A stretch of DNA of 64,000 bases from Ctena decussata (Eukaryota > Mollusca > Bivalvia > Lucinida > Lucinidae), in the NCBI GenBank assembly GCA_963989385.1, contig OZ022500.1, positions 20,660,460 through 20,724,459 of the forward strand. Reading direction: 5' to 3'. The notes beneath the pieces are model-generated. The model saw only the letters and a list, made by a program, of their open reading frames with translations, was not told the DNA's origin and searched no databases. Positions within the stretch are counted from its first letter, which is position 1; each line of letters begins with the position of its first letter. The position numbers and the translations under genes are program-made. Positions 57,052 through 64,000 of this stretch are shown here, in pieces.

Positions 57052-58574
57052 CCTTCCCCCCCCCCCATATGCATCTTATGGTGAAAAACCCTATGGATTG
57101 GCATCTTTGTCCAACTTTGGTTGGTCACAGCAAGATTTTCCTGCATCCAAAAATTTAGGAATCTATGTTAAACAATTAAACTATTTGTCTATATCCGTCC
57201 ATCACAACCTATGGGATATTTAGGAAGATTTCACGAAATGTTTTCAGAACCACCTTGCAGTATTTTGCTATTTTAAACAGTAACTCAGCGTCATTTTCAC
57301 CTGAACTCATAACCTTTTGAAATTTCACAGTGTTAGGTGCAGCGAACAAGTCTCTTGGTAAATACTTTTCTCTTAAGTCATCAAAGTAGGTGCATTCCAG
57401 CAATAGACCTTTTTCACATTGTTATCTCCCTTGCCGACTACTCTTCAATGGAGGTACGAAAATGAACCTGAAAAGATATATGGTCGGGAGAGGGAAAACG
57501 ACAACAGGCCGCGCATGATCTGGCAATGCGCATGCCCAACTATATACTATTAATAGCTTGTTTAAATATAGCATATATCGACCGATCTATTTTTAAGTCG
57601 CTGCAGTAGGAACTGTATTCAATTTTATGACTGTGTGTGGATCACGCAAAAATTATCGTTGAAGAATTTGAATTCGAAACATGTTCTTCTTTTTTCAAAG
57701 TTCGATCAACAAAAATGCTGGCCAGTTTGATATATTTAATTGTAGATCTAATAAAAACAAACGATTGACATTGTTGGCCCTTTTACTGTATGCAAGTATT
57801 AAGGACGAGTCATTTATTATCAGGTTGGGGGCCGGGTACATTCAGGAGGGTATGTGTGTGTGTTTGTGGTGGTGGTGGGGGGGGGGATTGCATAATTTCT
57901 TTTTTAAATAAAGACAAATGGGAAATAATCCATTTGTCTTAATTTAAAAAAATGTTCAAGACTCCCCCTAACACCTACACTTTCAAATTAATTCTATTCT
58001 TCCAAATTTAAGATTTAAAAACGCTTACAAAGAAGAAAATACTAGGGTCGCTCTATTCCCCCTCCCCCCCCCCCCCCCCTAAAAAAAAAAAAAGAAAACA
58101 GTGTATTAGTAGGAAAATATACACTGAATGGTCTTAAAAACATGTCGATCAGAGGATATGTTCTCAAATAATTTTAACGCCTGCGTTTGTGACGGTTCCT
58201 TGTCATCAGTAAAAAACTGCTCTGGAATCTGGTGACTGGGCCCAACAACACCCTTAATGTTATTATCAGTTTTATAGAGCATTCAGGATCAGTTTCTTGG
58301 TAGACATTTGTAGAAAAAAATAACGAACTATTAATCGGTATATATATAATTAACCTGTATCAATGAGAGAAATGTCTTTGTATTTTGTGCCCAAAAGTTT
58401 GATTGAGGTCTGTCTATTAAAAAGGTTCTTGAGGTCTGTCTTACATTAGGGTTGTGGGGGTTTGGGGCGGGAGTGGTGGGGGGGAGGGGGTTGAAAACCA
58501 AATATAATGAAACTGGTAGGTAGCGTGATTTCCTATATGACAAGTAGGGACCGTGATGCAGCCGTTGTTATAAT
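57052..58574. other. No gene seen; homopolymer tracts
   Basis: Contains C tracts (57054-57066, 58058-58080), a G tract (57870-57887), A tracts and T-rich stretches. A palindrome-like pair around AAGACAAATGGGAAATAATCC / CATTTGTCTTAATT lies at 57910-57945. No exon of gene B recognised. Confidence 0.4.
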
Positions 58575-60012
58575 TTCATGATTACAGCTGGAGCACGATC
58601 TCCTTTAGCCTGACAACAGCTACAGCTTGGTCTCTGTTAGTGTTAACTAAAGACAGCTGCAGCACGCTCTCTATTTGTCATAAAGGACACCATAACAACA
58701 GATGGAGCATGGTCTCTGTTAATTATATAGGAAATCATGCTCCACTTGTTGTGATGAGAGTATAACAACAGCTCGAGTATGGTCTTTGCTAAGAATATAG
58801 GACATCATGCTCCTCCTGTTGTCATGAGAGTATTACAACAGCTGGAGCATGGTCTCTGTTAAGTGAAGAGGAAATCATGCGCCACCTGTTGTCATGAGAG
58901 GATAACAACAGCTAGAGCATGGTCTTTGTTAAGTACATAGAAAATCCTGCTCCACTTGTTGTCCTGAGAGTATAGCAACAGCTGGAGCATTGTCTGTCTT
59001 ATGTATATAGGAAATAATGCTCTACCTGTTGTCATGAGAGTATAACAACAGCTGGAGCATGGTCTCTCTTATGTATCTAGAAAATCCTGCTCCAACTGTT
59101 GTCATGAGAGTATAACAATAGCTGGAGCATGGTCTCTGTTAAGTGAATAGGAAATCATGCGCTACCTGTTGTCATGAGAGTATAACAAAAGCTGGAGCAT
59201 GGTCTCTGTTAAGTATATAGGTACTAGTAATCATGCTCCGCCTGTTGTCATGAGAGTATAGCAACAGCTGGGGCATGATCTGTTAAGTGAAAAGGAAATC
59301 ATGGGCCACCTGTTGTCATGAGAGTATCACAATTTCTGGAGCATGGTCTCTTATGTATATAGGTAATCATGCTCCACCTGTTGTTATGGGAGTATAACAA
59401 CAGAACATGGTCTCTCTTTTGTATATAGGAAATCATGCTCCATCTGTTGTCATGAGAGTATAACAACAGCTGGAGCATAGTTTCTGTTAAGTGAATAGGA
59501 AATCATGCGCCACCTGTTGTCATAAGAGTATAACAACATCTGGAGCATGGTCTCTCTTATGTATATAGGTAATCATGCTCCACCTGTTGTTATGGGAGTA
59601 TAACAACAGCTGGAGCATGATCTCTATTAAGTATATAGAAATCATGCTCCACCTGTTGTCATGAGAGAATAACAACAGCTGGAGCATGGTCTTTATTAAG
59701 TATATAGGAACTCCTGCTCCTGATGTTGTCATGAGAGTATAACAACTGCTGGACCATGGTCTCTGTTATGTATATAGGAAATCATGCTCCACCTGTTTTC
59801 AAGAGAATATAACAACAGCTGGAGCATGGTCTCTGTTCAGTATATAGGAAATCCTGCTCCACCTGTTGTCTTGAGAGTATAGCAACAGCTGGAGCATGGT
59901 CTCTGTTCAGTATATAGGATGTCCTACTCTACCTGTTGTCATGAGATTATAGCAACGGCTGGAGCATGTTCTTTGTTTAGTTTATACGAAATCATGCACC
60001 TACTGTTGTCAT

Positions 60013-61003
60013 ACAAATACAAATACAAATACAAAAGTTTATTTGGTAAATAAAGGCCAACGGCCCAAAATACATTACATAATATACAGCAAACACACCA
60101 AGAGTAGTGAGATCCTTGTTAGTAACAGGTATAGCCCAGTTACTCTGTCTCAATTTAAAGAGTCGCTGTTTTTTAACAACTCATTTATATACATGCATAA
60201 TTTCTTAATTAAAACCGGATTACACGTACTTAGAATATTATAGAAGTGGTTTTTACTATCACCAGAACGATACCAGGTATGCAAATACTCATCACGTATG
60301 CCATCAAAATTAGGGCAGATGAAAAACACATGATACTCGTCTTCAATAACTAGTCTTTTCAATTGGTTAAAACAGTATAAGCAAATTCTATCATCTCTGG
60401 CTATGCCCCGATGTCGACCAAGTTCAATATTTAATTTATGGCTAGAACAACGAAATCTTGCAAAAGCTTTCCTTAAGTAGAAAGGCATGTCAATGCATAA
60501 ATATTTTTCAATATTCAATAATGATTTGAACTCCTTATATGTATCATAACGAGTAGAATCAGTAATATCTGAATGCCACTTTTGAGTCATGCAGTCTATC
60601 AATCGGACTTTAAATTGCGAAGTAAATAAGCCAATATCCCCTATATCTTGTGACAGCCAAACATATCCAAATCCATATGTGTATAATAAAACTCTAACTT
60701 TCGATGCCCAATTTTGTCTGTCTGCTTCATCTAATGATTTCAACATTTTGTAGCAACTTTTTGGGTACCTAGTATCTGGCATCTGTAGCAATTTACACCA
60801 GTATTTTATAGCGTTACTGAAATAAAATACACAGAGAGGGAGACGTCCGCACTCGCCAATAGCAACAGCATTATTTACCGTACTGTTTACGCCTAAGAAA
60901 TATCTACAAAATGTATATTGAGTTGATTCTATTATATCAGAATATTCAGTTCCCCAAATTTCAGAACCATAGCAGAGGATGGGTTTTACCATAGAATCGA
61001 AAA
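60013..61003 (-). mobile_element. 5'-truncated LINE in the satellite
   Basis: On the minus strand it carries the C-terminal part of a LINE polyprotein, a 3' UTR with GTAAATAAA complement and an (ATTTGT)n tail (60013-60034). It is inserted between GTCAT and ATGACAATATAAC of the array. Target duplication is short or blurred by the repeat. Confidence 0.8.
60150..60992 (-). pseudogene. LINE reverse transcriptase C-terminal fragment, 280 codons open
   Basis: Begins within the thumb/C-terminal region with PILCYGSEIWG, the signature found after the polymerase core in LINE reverse transcriptases, and ends past a Cys/His knuckle (CLYCFNQL...DEYHVFFICPNF). The catalytic FADD box and endonuclease are missing. 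It is a different family from the LINE at 17818. Open but 5'-truncated, so not functional as a mobile element. Confidence 0.8.
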
Positions 61004-64000
61004 TGACAATATAACAACAGCTAAAGCATGGTCTCTGTTAAGTATAAAGGAAATCATGCTCCACCTGTTGTCATGAGAGTATACCAACAACTGGAGCATG
61101 GTCTCTGTTTAGTATGTAGGAAACCATGCTCCACCTCTTGTCATGACAGTGTAACAATATCTGGAGCATGCTCTCTGTTAAGTATAAAGGAAATCATGCT
61201 CCACCTGATGTCATGAGAATATACCAACAGCTGGAGCAAGGTCTCTGTTAAGTATATTGAAAATCAGGCTCCACCTGTTGTCATGAGAGTATACCAACAA
61301 CTGGAGCATGGTCTCTGTTAAGTGTGTAGGAAACCAGGCTCCCCCTGTTGTCATGAGAGTATAACAACATCTGGAGCATGGTCTCTGTTATGTATATAGG
61401 TAATCCTGCTCCACCTGTTGTCTTGAGAGGATAACAACAGCTAGAGCATGGTCTTTGTTAAGTATATAGAAAATCCTGCTCCACCTGTTGTCATGAGAGT
61501 ATAACAACAGCTGGAGCATTGTCTCTCTTATGTATATAGGAAAAACTGCTCTACCTGTTGTCATGAGACTATAACAACATCTTGAGCATGGTCTCTCTTA
61601 TGTATCTAGAAAATCCTGCTCCACCTGTTGTCATGAGAGTATTACAATAGCTGGAGCATGGTCTCTGTTAAGTGAATAGGAAATTATGCGCCACATGTTG
61701 TCATGAGAGTATAACAACAGCTGGAGCATGGTCTCTCTTATGTATATAGGAAATTATGCTCCACCTGTTGTCATGATAGTATAACAACAGCTGGGGCATG
61801 ATCTGTTAAGTGAATAGGAAATCATGGGCCACCTGGTGTCATGAGAGTATAACAACATCTGGAGCATGGTCTCTTATGTATATAGGTAATCATGCTCCAC
61901 CTGTTGTTATGGGAGTATACCAACAGAACATGGTCTCTCTTTTGTATATAGGAAATCATACTCCACCTGTTGTCATGAGAGTATAACAACATCTGGAGCA
62001 TGGTCTCTCTTATGTATATAGGTAATCATGCTCCATCTGTTGTTATGGGAGTACAAAAACAGCTGGAGCATGATCTCTGTTAAGTAGATAGAAAACATGC
62101 TCCACCTGTTGTCATGAGAGAATAACAACAGCTGGAGCATGGTCTTTGTTCAGTATATAGGAAATCCTACTCTGCCTGTTGTCATGAGAGGATAACAACA
62201 GCTGGAGCATTTTCTTTGTTTAGTTTATACGAAATCATGCACCTACTGTTGTCATGAAAATATAACAAAAGCTGAAGCATGGTCTCTGTTAAGTATATAG
62301 GAAATCATGCTCCACCTGTTGTCATGAGAGTATACCAACAGCTGGAACATGGTCTCTGTTTAGTATGTAGGAAACCATGCTCCACCTCTTGTCATGACAG
62401 TGTAACAATATCTGGAGCATGCTTTCTGTTAAGTATATAGGAAATCATGCTCCACCTGATGTCATGAGAATATAATAACAGCTGGAGCAAGGTCTCTGTT
62501 AAGTATATAGGAAATTATGCTCCACCTGTTGTCATGACAGTATACCAACAACTGGAGCAGGGTCTCTGTTAAGTATGTAGGAAACCATGCTCCACATGTT
62601 GTCATGAGAGTATAACAACATCTGGAGCATGGTCTCTGTTAAAAGGATAGGAAATCATGCGCCACCTGTTGTCATGAGATTATAAAAACAGCTGGAGCAT
62701 GGTCTTTCCTAAGAATCATGCCCACCTGTTCTCATGAGAATATAACAACAGCTGGAACATGGTCTCTTTTATGTGAATAGGATATCATGCGCCACCTGTT
62801 GTCATGAGAATATAGCAACAGCTGAGGCATTGTCTTTGTTCAGTATATAGAAAATCCTGCAACATCTAGAGCATGGTCTCTGTTAGGTTTGTAGGTAATC
62901 ATGCTCCACCTGTTGTTATGGGAGTATAACAACAACTGGAACATCGTCTCTGTTAAGCATATAGAAAATCCTGCTTCACCTGTTGTCATCAGAGTATTAC
63001 AACAGCTAGAGCATGGTCTCTCTTATGAATATCCACCTGTTGTCATGAGAGTATTACAAGAGCTGGAGCATGGTCTCTGTTCAGTGAATAGGAAATCATG
63101 CGCCACCTGTGGTCATGAGAGTATAACAACATCTGGAGCATGGTCTCTCTTATGTATATAGGTAATCATGCTCCACCTGTTGTTATGGGAGTATAACAAT
63201 AGCTGGAGCATGGTCTCTGTTAAGTATATAGAAATAATGCTCCACCTGTTGTCATGAGAGGATAACAACAGCTAGAGCATGGTCTTTGTTAAGTATATAG
63301 AAAATCCTGCTCCACCTGTTGTCATGAGAGTATAAAAACGTCTGGAGCATGGTCTCTGTTCAGTATATAGGAAATCCTACTCTACCTCTTGTCATGAGAG
63401 TATAACAACAGCTGGAGCATGTCCTCTGTCTAGTATATACGAAATAATGCTCCTCCTGTTGTCATGAGAGTATACCAACAACTGGAGCATGGTCTCTGTT
63501 TAGTATGTAGGAAACCATTCTCCACCTGTTGTCATGAGAGTATAACAACATCTGGAGCATGGTCTCTGTTAAGTATATAGGAAATCCTGCTCCACCTGTT
63601 GTCATAAGAGTATAACAATGGCTGGAGCATGGTCTCTGTTCAGTATATAGGAAATCCGGCCCCACCTGTGGTCACGAGAGTATTACAACTTCTAGAGCAT
63701 GGTCTCTGTTAAGTGAATAGGAAATCATGCTCCACCTGTTGTTATGAGTGTATAACTACAGCTGGAGCATGGTCTTTGTTAAGACTATAGGAAATCATGC
63801 TCCACCTGTCGCACGAGAGTGAGAGAACAGCTGGAGCAGGGTCTCTGTTAAGTGAATAGGAAATCATGATCCACCTGTGGTCAAGAGAGAATAACAACAG
63901 CCGGAGCATGGACTTTGTTAAGTATATAGAAAATTCTACTCCACCTGTTGTCATGAGCGTATAGCAACAGCTGGAGCATGGTCTCTCTTATGTATATAGG

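Larger units (their letters stand above)
58575..64000. repeat. 70-bp satellite array of hairpin units (runs off window)
   Basis: About 60 units with 70-bp period. In each unit ACAACAGCTGGAGCATG and its near-inverse CATGCTCCACCTGTTGT are separated by a 24-base loop (GTCTCTGTTAAGTATATAGG...) and by CATGAGAGTATA between units. The first units (58575-58750) are the most diverged. The array is broken at 60013-61003 by a LINE fragment. Repetitive ORFs on both strands are not genes. Confidence 0.95.

Noticed and set aside
58575..64000. CRISPR array
   Set aside because: The repeat is continuous with conserved loops; there are no unique spacers, no cas genes, and the genome is animal.

Overview
This is a 64-kb piece of an animal nuclear genome, most likely a bivalve mollusc. 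It is AT-rich and intron-rich. About half of it is repeats of kinds common in bivalves: tRNA-derived SINEs, Helentron-like elements with a 5' hairpin, a (CCGTC)n stretch and an internal tandem core, non-LTR retrotransposons, and very many foldback elements. The species cannot be named from the sequence.

The only clear host genes are two head-to-tail paralogues on the + strand. Both encode a DOMON/copper type II ascorbate-dependent monooxygenase (dopamine beta-hydroxylase-like, closest to MOXD1). Gene A enters from the left and ends in the window: exons at 4428-4594, 6488-6673, 12425-12484, 13934-14045, 22714-22850 and 25615-25698, with a poly(A) signal at 25781. Gene B begins near 33.07 kb: exons at 33070, 38423, 39545, 40760, 42405, 44604, 45217, 45929, 53196 and 55661. 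It runs off the right side, missing the two exons that match A's last two. The shared exons have the same boundaries, lengths and phases, so the pair arose by tandem duplication. Together they outline a protein of about 580 residues. All copper ligands expected for the family are visible in gene B.

Layout: 0.3-4.3 kb, a foldback and a TAA-flanked TIR transposon; 4.4-7.4 kb, two gene A exons each packed between large inverted repeats; 7.8-10.7 and 14.7-17.3 kb, two Helentron-like elements; 17.8-21.95 kb, a nearly intact LINE with a 1184-codon ORF and 13-bp target-site duplications; 22-33 kb, the gene A 3' end followed by SINEs, MITEs and a broken BED zinc-finger ORF; 33-55.8 kb, gene B, with a local duplication that created a dead pseudo-exon, three more Helentron-like arrays (47.3-52.9 kb) and a 150-bp tandem repeat; 58.6-64.0 kb, a satellite of 70-bp units in which every unit is itself a hairpin, interrupted by a 5'-truncated LINE.

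The most unusual features are structural: a dispersed family of about 70-bp hairpins whose ends are conserved while their cores differ yet stay self-complementary; a nested foldback containing two identical 107-bp hairpins; a 333-bp perfect-ended palindrome with a ~30-bp internal rhythm; and modular Helentron-like elements that exchange ends and cores. No bacterial-type operon, CRISPR array or defence system is present.
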